The notes under the pieces are model-generated. The model did not search any database. It worked only from the letters and a program-made list of their open reading frames with translations, and was not told the DNA's origin. From Ridgeia piscesae (Eukaryota > Annelida > Polychaeta > Sabellida > Siboglinidae), in NCBI GenBank assembly GCA_025642075.2, contig JAODUO010000188.1, positions 187,001 to 251,000 of the forward strand: DNA of 64,000 nt. Direction: 5' to 3'. This document shows positions 1-13,100 of the stretch, in pieces. The position numbers and the translations under genes were made by a program. Numbering within the stretch: the first letter of the stretch is position 1; the number at the start of each line of letters is the position of its first letter.

Positions 1-215
1 GGGCTAGAGATTACTCTATGGCTGACCAGTTGAAATGCAGCATGGCTGTTTGTCTTTGGTTGAGGCTTCTTCGTGGCTTAGTTTGATTTATGCTGATCAT
101 TTGTAATTTGATGCATTTTTTATGCAGTTGTTGAGAGGACTGTTGATCAGTTTGTGATGTTTTATGAAATGTCCTTGGTTTGATGGCGTATAAGTAAAGT
201 TGTCATGGGTCCTAG
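1..215 (+). other. PSME4: PSME4 intron, partial
   Basis: This is intron sequence upstream of the first exon in the window, ending in the acceptor cctag. I see no repeat or exon in it. Confidence 0.7.
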
Positions 216-350
216 GTGCGGAAGGTGGGACAACGCTCCCTGTCACACGCGTTTGCATTGTTCGCATACTCCAACCGGGCTGTGCTTGATGACATCATAC
301 ACTGTCTGCGAGAAGATTCGACTGACTCCGAGCTCCACCACCAGTTCAAG
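216..350 (+). CDS. PSME4: PSME4 exon (first in window)
   Basis: The exon encodes 45 codons starting [16 protein letters not shown], helical solenoid sequence. It runs from acceptor cctag to donor gtgagc and is phase 0 at both ends. It joins cleanly to [10 protein letters not shown] in the next exon. Confidence 0.85.
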
Positions 351-1093
351 GTGAGCCTCGAACCGTTTCACTGAAGCTTATTAAGAGCTCATATGTCCAT
401 TTTGCTCTTTAAAACCTATAACACTCCTTCTTAATAGTCATCTTGTATACTGAATACTTTCAATGTTGGGATGTGCCATTGCTTGCGTGGAACACTGCAA
501 CGTTCCTCCATTCTACCCCGCTCTCTCTGTCATCAGGGGGCGCTGTATGTCATCCTGGGTGAGAGCAAGAGCTCGTTGATCACAAAGCGTAGTTGGGATG
601 TGATGAATCGACTATGGCCGCGTCTGGTGCAAGCGCAGCACTCAGAGAAACCCTCCGACCTACAATTGGTGGACACCATCATTGACAAGCTGCACAAGAA
701 CATTGAAACCACTGAGCTCGCCACCAAGGTAGAACATCAAACAACATCTGTCAGGCTGACGGGAATTATAGGGTTCTGTTTCCAGTTATCTCAGACACTG
801 AGAAATATATCGGCCTTAGATTTGGTCTGGCATCAGCTAATTTCATTTACATGTGATTCTGGGTAAATTGCAGCACATGGAAAAAAGATATTTTTTGTAC
901 CTGACAATGTCTGGCTGACACAATACTGGAATTTTGTTTTATTTGGTATGGATAAAAATAGTAGGTAACATTTTTTAAACAAGGATAACATTGTCAAAAA
1001 AGATATAAAAAATGCACGTCTTCCATAATATATTTTCCACCAGAACAACAATGACAAGAAAATATCTATCTGTCTGTGCATCTATATATATAT

Positions 1094-1148
<55 letters not shown>

Positions 1149-4100
1149 AATACTGTAAAGTCTGTAAAAGGGTAACCACAGTTGGTTACCCTAAAACCAT
1201 GGTGATTGGGAATCATTTAAAACTTACCAACATGTAATTAGAAAGCTCCAGTGAAAGTGAAAATGTTAAACTGCCTGAGGCTGAGTATGTATTAGTGAGC
1301 AACCGACGACTGCTTACAACCAGCTTCAAGGATCCCATTTGCAGAAAGATTAAGTAATATTCCCCCACTGTTATGTAGACGGCACCACTGAGTGGCCCCT
1401 GTGTTGCAGTGCCATGACAGTCTGCTGGCCGTGGCCGGGGAGCTGTGGTCATCAGGGAATGTGCCACAACCAGCCGCACCTATTCCCACTCACTCGGAGC
1501 TGGTGATGGGGCAGGAGAAGGAGGAGGAGAGGAACGCCCGCTCCCTCAAGTAGGACAACTTCCCTTCCCACTAGTCTCAACGTTTTCCATTCGTTTTTAT
1601 TATAAAATCACAACATGTTGTATAATAATAACACAAATATATTTTGTTTGTTATACGTCAACCACAGGTGATTGTGGCACTTTACAACAACTTTATTACA
1701 TTTTTCAGTGTCGTGTTACAGTGAAATTGTTACAAGTTTTACAGCGGGTATTTATGAATGTGTGACATCTGTGTGTAGTTGATGGGTGTTTGGTTTCGCT
1801 GTAGGTCGTACGAGAAGTTGATGAAGGCCCTGGGTGACATTGTGGAGAGTGGCTCTCTGTAAGTCACACGTGAAGAACATCTACTGTAACAGATTGGTCA
1901 TTGACACAGTGCACTGTGGTCATTGACACAGTGCACTGTGGTCATTGACACAGTGCACTGTGGTCATTGACACCGTCCACTGTGGTCATTGACACCATGT
2001 ACTGTGGTCATTGACACAGTGCACTGTGGTCATTGACACAGTGCACTGTGGTCATTGACACAGTGCACTGTGGTCATTGACACAGTGCACTGTGGTCATT
2101 GACACAGTGCACTGTGGTCATTGACACCGTGCACTGTGGTCATTGACATAGTGCACTGTGGTCATTGCACCGTGCACTGTGGTCATTGACATAGTGCACT
2201 GTGGTCATTGACACCGTGCACTGTGGTCATTGACATAGTGCACTGTGGTCATTGACAGAGTGCACTGTGGTCATTGACACAGTGCCCCGTGGTCATTCAC
2301 ACAGTGCCCCGTGGTCATTCACACAGTGCCCCGTGGTCATTCACACAGTGCACCGTGGTCATTCACACAGTGCACCGTGGTCATTCACACAGTGCACCGT
2401 GGTCATTCACACAGTGCACCGTGGTCATTCACACAGTACACCATGGTCATTCACACAGTACACCATGGTCATTCACACAGTAAACAATGGTTATTCACAC
2501 AGTACACCATGGTCATTCACACAGTGCCCCGTGGTCATTCACACAGTGCACCGTGGTCATTCACACAGTACACCATGGTCATTCACACAGTACACCATGG
2601 TCATTCACACAGTAAACAATGGTTATTCACACAGTACACCATGGTCATTCACACAGTACCCCATGGTCATTCACACAGTGCCCCGTGGTCATTCACACAG
2701 TGCACCATGGTTATTCACACAGTACACTATGGTCATTCGCACAGTACACAATGGTTATTCACACAGTACACCATGGTCATTCACACAGTACACCATGGTT
2801 ATTCACACAGTACACTATGATCATTTGCACAGTACACAATGGTTATTCACACAGTACACTATGGTCATTCACACAGTACACCATAGTCATTCACACAGTG
2901 CCCCGTGGTCATTCACACAGTACACCATAGTCATTCACACAGTGCACCGTGGTCATTCACACAGTGCACCGTGGTCATTCACACAGTGCCCCGTGGTCAT
3001 TCACACAGTGCCCCGTGGTCATTCACACAGTGCCCCGTGGTCATTCACACAGTGCCCCGTGGTCATTCACACAATGCCCCGTGGTCAGCCACAGAATGCA
3101 TTTTCAAAAAGCCTCTCACCACACAATGGCCAGTGTTGTTGATTATGCCTTGTAAGGATGAGATGAACACAAATTGCGCCGTTAGAACTAGTGTATGTAA
3201 TCACGAGGTATAATTATCTGAATAGTAACCAGTATTTATTTCTTATTGTCTATTATTTTGTCATATTCATAATAAACGGATTCATTGATCATTTTAAGCT
3301 CTTTGTAATGTACGCAGTTGTTAATTAATCCTTTTGATATAATTATTTTATGTAATTGTGTGCTTTATTTCATTTGAATTATCTTTTATTAATCATAATA
3401 ACACTGAAAACATATTCAAGAAAATTAATCTGCATATGTGGAGTTTCTGGTTTGACTCTGCCTGTGTAATCTATATAAGATATGGTCATTAATGCTCAGT
3501 GGCACTAGTCTTCAGTTTGCATAGTTCAAGAAATGTGTTCATGACATCAACAAGTGTGTTCATGACATCAACAAGTGTGTTCATGACATCAACAAGTGTG
3601 TTCATGACATCAACAAGTGTGTTCATGACATCAACAAGTGTGTTCATGACATCAACAAGTGTGTTACAGCAACAAGCTGTGTGGCTACCTGCACATGCAT
3701 GTTACCTGCACATGCGTGAATAGTCAGTATAATTGGGCTGCATAATTAACCCTATGCTACAAGTTCAACATTATTTGCATAGACACAATTATTTATTGGC
3801 TTTTTGTACAAATGACAACACCCAAATCAGGCGCAGATATTCCAGCCACACATAACAGAGAAAGTACTTTTCATGTTTTGACACAGTACAACTCGAATGT
3901 ATACACGCTTACAAAGGCTCCCTTTATTACAACACTAACGTAGCGTGTTTGTTTCTGCGTCAGTCGGTGGAAGTTCCACGAGATTGCCATGGAGATGTTG
4001 TCGCTGCTGGTGCGTCACGACACTCCCAGCAGCCCACAGACAGTGCGCATCTTCGTCAAAAACACTGTCCACGACTCTCTCCAGATCAGGAAGGTCAGTG

Positions 4101-7100
4101 CTGCCACCTTGTGACAAGAACGTGAAGTTGAGAAAAAACTGACCAGATGATCATTCCTGTACCTCGCCATAAAAATGCAAACAAATGATTTAATTATGGA
4201 ATTGTTATTGTCATTTATAGATAGTACGGACACATGCTAAGACTTGTGTCGTGTCGTGTCGTGTCGTGTCGTGTCGTGTCGTGTCTACAGTGTGTCTCCT
4301 GTTTCTGCGCATGTGACCATTTAGCAGTCTCCCTTCCTTCCTAACTCATCTGTCCCTTGTCTTCCCACAATCTTCATTGTCTGCCTGTGTCTCTCCCAGC
4401 TGTGTGTCGGGACACTGTCAGCCATACTGAAGGCACAGAAGCGTCGACACAAGCTGCAGGAGATTGACCCCTACCAGGTCAGCGGAGTGACACGACCCAG
4501 CGACCCGAATACAGTGCACCCTGGTGACAGACCAGACAACATGTGGATGCACTATGACCCGAGTGACCAGCCGTACGCGTCCAAGGACACTTGGGACAGT
4601 CAGGTCCTGGTGGAGAAGACACACTGGGGCTACTACTGCTGGCCAACGTCAGTTTCACTTTCATTTTAGAATTTCACTTTCATAATAAAATGCGAAACTT
4701 AAGTATTACTTTAAAAAGGTTTTTCACAAAAACGTTTCAGTTTTAAGAAACTGTTTACATTTTTTTTAAATGTGAGGTTTACTTTTACTTTAAGATATGT
4801 GGTTTTGTTTAGAATTTAACATTTTCTTTGTGTCATGGTCAAAATGATATTTTAGTATTCAGACTGTAAGTGTTAGTTTAGCTAATTCATTAGCATTAAA
4901 ATTGGTTGCTTCATTTTTAACATGATTGTTATGTTTTTAAGATTTACATTGGTTTATTATTATTTCCATGTCCTGTTTTTTGTTTTCACATGTACGGTTT
5001 CATATTAATGTAAGTTCAATATTTGTTATAAGTTGTAACAAAATTTATTTACTATTTTAAAAAACAATCACAAACCACCACTAAGTATTAGTTTAAACAT
5101 TTAAGATATTTATTGTGATGACACTTGATACTTTATGTCAGATAGTCTGTCATTTCAACACTATCATTATCCATCTGTTTGCTACTGTTGTCTCACAGCT
5201 TTCACTTTTACTTTCATATTGTTGCAATTATCCTTGCAAATTCCCCCTTTGCCCGTTTCAGCCCGATGTACGTGTATGCCCCGGAAGCGGAGCAGCCCCC
5301 TCTTGGGAGGACAATTGATGACCTGAGTGGTGGGGAACGTGTCGTCTACGCCCACTTCTCCAAGCCGGAGTTTGTCAAGAAGTTCTTCCGCTTTATGTCC
5401 CAGGAGGAAAACAAGGGCAAGGACAAGTTTCACCCCAAGGTGTTCACCCTCTTCAAGGTACGTTTCACTCCAAGGTGTTCACTCTCTTCAAGGTAAATTC
5501 CACTCCAAGGTGTTCACCCTCTTCAAGGTAAGTTCCACCCCAAGGTGTTCACCCTCTTCAAGGTAAGTTCCACCTCAAGGTGTTCACTCTCTTCAAGGTA
5601 AGTTTCACCCCAAGGTGTTCACCCTCTTCAAGGTAAGTTCCACCTCAAGGTGTTCACCCTCTTCAAGGTAAGTCCCCTTCACCCCAAGGTAAGTTCCACC
5701 CCAAGGTGTTCACCCTCTTCAAGGTAAGTTTCACCCCAAGGTGTTCACCCTCTTCAAGGTAAGTTCCACCTCAAGGTGTTCACCCTCTTCAAGGTAAGTT
5801 TCACTCCAAGATGTTCACCCTCTTCAAGGTAAGTTCCACCCCAAGGTGTTCACCCTCTTCAAGGTAAGTTCCACCTCAAGGTGTTCACTCTCTTCAAGGT
5901 AAGTTTCACCCCAAGGTGTTCACCCTCTTCAAGGTAAGTTCCACCCCAAGGTGTTCACCCTCTTCAAGGTAAGTTTCACTCCAAGATGTTCACCCTCTTC
6001 AAGGTAAGTTTCACTCCAAGATGTTCACCCTCTTCAAGGTAAGTTCCACCTCAAGGTGTTCACCCTCTTCAAGGTAAGTTCCACCTCAAGGTGTTCACCC
6101 TCTTCAAGGTAAGTTCCACTCCAAGGTGTTCACCCTCTTTAAGGTAATTCCACCATAAAGTGTTTACCCTCATCAAGCTTATCCTCGTCATAAAACCAGC
6201 ATTATTGATCCCCTCCACATTATTAGCACCTGCCACATGTCCCTGTCCCTGTCCCTGTCCCTGGTGCTAGTTCCTTAGTGTTCTTAACATGACTCAGATG
6301 TTCCTCTGAGCACGGATTGTTCTGGTACTTTGTAGCTGAGTATTTGGTTCCTTTGAGCAGGATAGTTCTGCAAGCTTCTCTTTGTGTTAATTATGAATAT
6401 ACTGTTACTTTACTCAGTAATTCTTCTGGAACATTGAATAGGCCTTCTACGTATAGCCATATTTGTGGTAAATTTGAGCCGGGATGTTTTTGGCACTCGG
6501 CTGAGACCTTCAATGTGTGTGTGTTTACCCTGGCTGTCTGGTTACTTTCCATAGGGCTTGTTCCGGAACTTTGACGTTGCGTTCCTGCCTTTGATGAAGC
6601 CTCACATAGAGCGAATGGTGCAGGACACGTCCCGGGACACACATGACAGCAACCAGCGCTGCGCCGCAGATTCATCGCAGGACTCGTGCGGGGCAGTAAG
6701 CACTGGAACTACGACATGGTACGCACAGAACTACTGACTGCCTCTCTATGTGACTAGTTCTTATGAACACAGAATCATTGAATGCCTCTCTAGTGACTAG
6801 TTCTTATGAACACAGAATCATTGAATGCCTCTCTATGTGACTAGTTCTTATGAACACAGAATCATTGAATGCCTCTCTATGTGACTAGTTCTTATGAACA
6901 CAGAAAAATTTCCAACCTTTTTGAACTTTTCCTCTCTACGTGACTAGTTCTTATGAACACAGAATCATTGAATGCCTCTCTATGTGACTAGTTCTTATGA
7001 ACACAGAATCATTGAATGCCTCTCTACGTGACTAGTTCTTATGAACACAGAATCATTGAATGCCTCTCTATGTGACTAGTTCTTATGAACACAGAATCAT

Positions 7101-10100
7101 TGAATGCCTCTCTATGTGACTAGTTCTTATGAACACAGAATCATTGAATGCCTCTCTATGTGACTAGTTCTTATGAACACAGAATCATTGAATGCCTCTC
7201 TACGTGACTAGTTCTTGTGAAACAAAAAGAATCCCCCCTTTGGAACTTTTCCTCTCTACGTGACTAGTTCTTTGAACACAGAATCATTTAATGCCTCTCT
7301 AGTGACTAGTTCTTATGAACACAGAATCATTGAATGCCTCTCTAGTGACTAGTTCTTGTGAACACAGAATCATTTAATGCCTCTCTAGTGACTAGTTCTT
7401 TGAACACAGAATCATTGAATGCCTCTCTACGTGACTAGTTCTTATGAACACAGAATCATTGAATGCCTCTCTATGTGACTAGTTCTTGTGAACACAGAAT
7501 CATTGAATGCCTCTCTATGTGACTAGTTCTTATGAACACAGAATCATTGAATGCCTCTCTATGTGACTAGTTCTTATGAACACAGAATCATTGAATGCCT
7601 CTCTATGTGACTAGTTCTTATTAACACAGAATCATTTAATGCCTCCTAGTGACTAGTTCTTATGAACACAGAATCATTGAATGCCTCTTAGTGACTAGTT
7701 CTTTGAACACAGAATCATTGAATGCCTCTCTACGTGACTAGTTCTTATGAACACAGAATCATTGAATGCCTCTCTATGTGACTAGTTCTTGTGAACACAG
7801 AATCATTGAATGCCTCTCTAGTGACTAGTTCTTGTGAACACAGAATCATTTAATGCCTCTCTACGTGACTAGTTCTTTGAACACAGAATCATTTAATGCC
7901 TCTCTAGTGACTAGTTCTTTGAACACAGAATCATTTAATGCCTCTCTAGTGACTAGTTCTTTGAACACAGAATCATTGAATCCTCTCTAGTGACTAGTTC
8001 TTTAAAAAACATTGAATCCTCTCTAGTGACTAGTTCTTGTGAACACAGAATCATTGAATGCCTCTCTAGTGACTAGTTCTTTGAACACAGAATCATTGAA
8101 TGCCTCTCTACGTGACTAGTTCTTGTGAACACAGAATCATTGAATGCCTCTCTACGTGACTAGTTCTTGTGAACACAGAATCATTGAATGCCTCTCTATG
8201 TGACTAGTTCTTGTGAACACAGAATCATTTAATGCCTCTCTATGTGACTAGTTCTTGTGAACACAGAATCATTTAATGCCTCTCTAGTGACTAGTTCTTT
8301 GAACACAGAATCATTTAATCCTCTCTATGTGACTAGTTCTTGTGAACACAGAATCATTTAATGCCTCTCTACGTGACTAGTTTTTTGAACACAGAATCAT
8401 TTAATCCTCTCTAGTGACTAGTTCTTTGAACACAGAATCATTTAATGCCTCTCTAGTGACTAGTTCTTTGAACACAGAATCATTGAATCCTCTCTAGTGA
8501 CTAGTTCTTTGAACACAGAATCATTGAATGCCTCTCTATGTGACTAGTTCTTTGAACCAGAATCATTTAATCCTCTCTAGTGACTAGTTCTTGTGAACAC
8601 AGAATCATTGAATGCCTCTCTACGTGACTAGTTCTTTGAACACAGAATCATTTAATCCTCTCTAGTGACTAGTTCTTTGAACACAGAATCATTTAATGCC
8701 TCTCTAGTGACTAGTTCTTATGAACACAGAATCATTTAATGCCTCTCTAGTGACTAGTTCTTTGAACACAGAATCATTTAATCCTCTCTATGTGACTAGT
8801 TCTTTGAACACAGAATCATTGAATGCCTCTCTATGTGACTAGTTCTTGTGAACACAGAATCATTGAATGCCTCTCTATGTGACTAGTTCTTGTGAACACA
8901 GAATCATTGAATGCCTCTCTATGTGACTAGTTCTTGTGAACACAGAATCATTGAATGCCTCTCTAGTGACTAGTTCTTTGAACACAGAATCATTGAATGC
9001 CTCTCTATGTGACTAGTTCTTGTGAACACAGAATCATTTAATCCTCTCTAGTGACTAGTTCTTGTGAACACAGAATCATTTAATGCCTCTCTATGTGACT
9101 AGTTCTTTGAACACAGAATCATTTAATCCTCTCTATGTGACTAGTTCTTGTGAACACAGAATCATTTAATCCTCTCTATGTGACTAGTTCTTTGAACACA
9201 GAATCATTTAATGCCTCTCTAGTGACTAGTTCTTTGAACACAGAATCATTTAATCCTCTCTATGTGACTAGTTCTTTGAACACAGAATCATTTAATGCCT
9301 CTCTAGTGACTAGTTCTTGTGAACACAGAATCATTTAATCCTCTCTATGTGACTAGTTCTTTGAACACAGAATCATTGAATGCCTCTCTATGTGACTAGT
9401 TCTTATGAACACAGAATCATTGAATGCCTCTCTATGTGACTAGTTCTTGTGAACACAGAATCATTGAATGCCTCTCTACGTGACTAGTTCTTGTGAACAC
9501 AGAATCATTGAATGCCTCTCTACGTGACTAGTTCTTGTGAACACAGAATCATTGAATGCCTCTCTATGTGACTAGTTCTTGTGAACACAGAATCATTGAA
9601 TGCCTCTCTATGTGACTAGTTCTTGTGAACACAGAATCATTGAATGCCTCTCTATGTGACTAGTTCTTGTGAACACAGAATCATTGAATGCCTCTCTATG
9701 TGACTAGTTCTTGTGAACACAGAATCATTGAATGCCTCTCTATGTGACTAGTTCTTGTGAACACAGAATCATTGAATGCCTCTCTACGTGACTAGTTCTT
9801 GTGAACACAGAATCATTGATGCCTCTCTACGTGACTAGTTCTTGTGAACACAGAATCACTGAATGCCTCTCTACGTGACTAGTTCTTGTGAACACAGAAT
9901 CACTGAATGCCTCTCTATGTGACTAGTTCTTGTGAACACAGAATCACTGAATGCCTCTCTACGTGACTAGTTCTTGTGAACACAGAATCACTGAATGCCT
10001 CTCTATGTGACTAGTTCTTGTGAACACAGAATCATTGAATGCCCCCCTCTATTTTTTGGAAAATAAGTTTCTTGTTTTTAACACAGAATCATTGAATCCT

Positions 10101-13100
10101 CTCTATGTGACTAGTTCTTGTGAACACAGAATCACTGAATGCCTCTCTATGTGACTAGTTCTTATGAACACAGAATCACTGAATGCCTCTCTATGTGACT
10201 AGTTCTTATGAACACAGAATCATGAATGCCTCTCTAGTGACTAGTTCTTATGAACACAGAATCATTGAATGCCTCTCTACGTGACTAGTTCTTGTGAACA
10301 CAGAATCACTGACTGCCTCTCTACGTGACTAGTTCTTGTGAACACAGAATCACTGAATGCCTCTCTATGTGACTAGTTCTTATGAACACAGAATCATTGA
10401 ATGCCTCTCTATGTGACTAGTTCTTTGAACACAGAATCACTGAATGCCTCTCTAGTGACTAGTCTTTGAACACAGAATCATTTAATGCCTCTCTACGTGA
10501 CTAGTCTTTGAACACAGAATCATTGAATGCCTCTCTACTGACTAGTTCTTTGAACACAGAATCATTTAATGCCTCTCTAGTGACTAGTCTTTGAACACAG
10601 AATCATTGAATGCCTCTCTATGTGACTAGTTCTTATGAACCCAGAATCATTGAATGCCTCTCTAGTGACTAGTTCTTTGAACACAGAATCATTTAATGCC
10701 TCTCTACGTGACTAGTTCTTATGAACCCAGAATCATTGAATGCCTCTATGTGACTAGTTCTTATGAACACAGAATCATTGAATGCCTCTCTATGTGACTA
10801 GTTCTTATGAACCCAGAATCATTGAATGCCTCTATGTGACTAGTTCTTATGAACACAGAATCATTGAATGCCTCTATGTGACTAGTTCTTTGAACACAGA
10901 ATCATTTAATGCCCTCTAGTGACTAGTTCTTATGAACACAGAATCATTGAATGCCTCTCTATGTGACTAGTTCTTATGAACACAGAATCATTGAATGCCT
11001 CTCTATGTGACTAGTTCTTGTGAACACAGAATCACTGAATGCCTCTCTACGTGACTAGTTTTATGAACACAGAACACTGAATGCCTCTCTATGTGACTAG
11101 TTCTTATGAACACAGAATCATTGAATGTTTTTTACATTTTCTCTAAAAAACCCCCCTCCCCTTTTTTTCCTCCTTCCTCCCTTTTTTTCCCTCCTTCCTC
11201 CTCCAAAAAACCCTCCCTCCCTTTTTTCCCTTTCCCTCCCTCCCTTTTTTTCCCCCCCCTTTCCCTCCCCTCCCTCCCCCTTTTCCCTCCCCCTCCCCCC
11301 CTCCCTCCTCCCTCCCTCCCTTCCCTCCCTCCCTCCCCCCCTCCCCCCCTCCCCCCCTCTCTCTCTCCCTCCCTCCCTCCTTTCTCTCTCCCTGTCTCTC
11401 TCTCACCCTATCTCTCTTTGCCTATCTATCTCTCTCTCCCCCTATTTCTCATTTGCTGTCTATTTGAAAAAATTCTCTTTTGCTGTCTCTCTCTCCTTAT
11501 CTCTCTCTCCCTATTTCTCTGCACTGTTTCTGTTGTAGCTGCAGTCGATGTGGGAGTGGTTGCTGCCTGTGCTCAAGACGGCCCTCAGTAACATGACGGT
11601 GGAGACCATCAGTGACTGGGGCACATGCTTTGCCACCTCCACAGTGAGTGTCTCGTGGCCCGCCCTGTGTGTTTGTGTCACAGTGAGTGTCTCGTGGCCC
11701 GCCCTGTGTGTTTGTGTCACAGTGAGTGTCTCGTGGCCCGCCCTGTGTGTTTGTGTCACAGTGAGTGTCTCGTGGCCCGCCCTGTGTGTTTGTGTCACAG
11801 TGAGTGTCTCGTGGCCCGCCCTGTGTGTTTGTGTCACTTTTTGTGGCCCCCCTGTTTTTTGTGTCACAGTGAGTGTCTCGTGGCCCGCCCTGTGTGTTTG
11901 TGTCACAGTGAGTGTCTCGTGGCCCGCCCTGTGTGTTTGTGTCACAGTGAGTGTCTCGTGGCCCGCCCTGTGTGTTTGTGTCACAGTGAGTGTCTCGTGG
12001 CCCGCCCTGTGTGTTTGTGTCACAGTGAGTGTCTCGTGGCCCGCCCTGTTTTTTGTGGGGTCTCGTGGCCCGCCCTGTTGTTTGTGTCACAGTGAGTGTC
12101 TCGTGGCCCGCCCTGTTGTTTGTGTCACAGTGAGTGTCTCGTGGCCCGCCCTGTTGTTTGTGTCACAGTGAGTGTTCGTGGCCCGCCCTGTGTGTTTGTG
12201 TCACAGTGAGTGTTCGTGGCCCGCCCTGTGTGTTTGTGTCAAGTGAGTGTCTGTGGCCCGCCCTGTGTGTTTTGTCACAGTGAGTGTCTCGTGGCCCGCC
12301 CTGTTGTTTGTGTCACAGTGAGTGTCTCGTGGCCCGCCCTGTGTGTTTGTGTCACAGTGAGTGTCTCGTGGCCCGCCCTGTGTGTTTGTGTCACAGTGAG
12401 TGTCTCGTGGCCCGCCCTGTGTGTTTGTGTCACAGTGAGTGTCTCGTGGCCCGCCCTGTGTGTTTGTGTCACAGTGAGTGTCTCGTGGCCCGCCCTGTGT
12501 GTTTGTGTCACAGTGAGTGTCTCGTGGCCCGCCCTGTGTGTTTGTGTCACAGTGAGTGTCTCGTGGCCCGCCCTGTTGTTTGTGTCACAGTGGGGTCTGT
12601 GGCCCGCCCTGTGTGTTTGTGTCACAGTGAGTGTCTGTGGCCCGCCCTGTGTGTTTGTGTCACAGTGAGTGTTGTGGCCCGCCCTGTGTGTTTGTGTCAC
12701 AGTGAGTGTTCGTGGCCCGCCCTGTTGTTTGTGTCACAGTGAGTGTCTCGTGGCCCGCCCTGTTGTTTGTGTCACAGTGAGTGTTCGTGGCCCGCCCTGT
12801 TGTTTGTGTCACAGTGAGTGTCTCGTGGCCCGCCCTGTGTGTTTGTGTCACAGTGAGTGTCTCGTGGCCCGCCCTGTGTGTTTGTGTCACAGTGAGTGTC
12901 TCGTGGCCCGCCCTGTGTGTTTGTGTCACAGTGAGTGTCTCGTGGCCCGCCCTGTGTGTTTGTGTCACAGTGAGTGTCTCGTGGCCCGCCCTGTGTGTTT
13001 GTGTCACAGTGAGTGTCTCGTGGCCCGCCCTGTGTGTTTGTGTCACAGTGAGTGTCTCGTGGCCCGCCCTGTGTGTTTGTGTCACAGTGAGTGTCTCGTG

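Noticed and set aside
2252..3142. 296-codon His/Thr-rich open frame
   Set aside because: It is a by-product of the 22-bp array inside a PSME4 intron, and all three forward frames are open.
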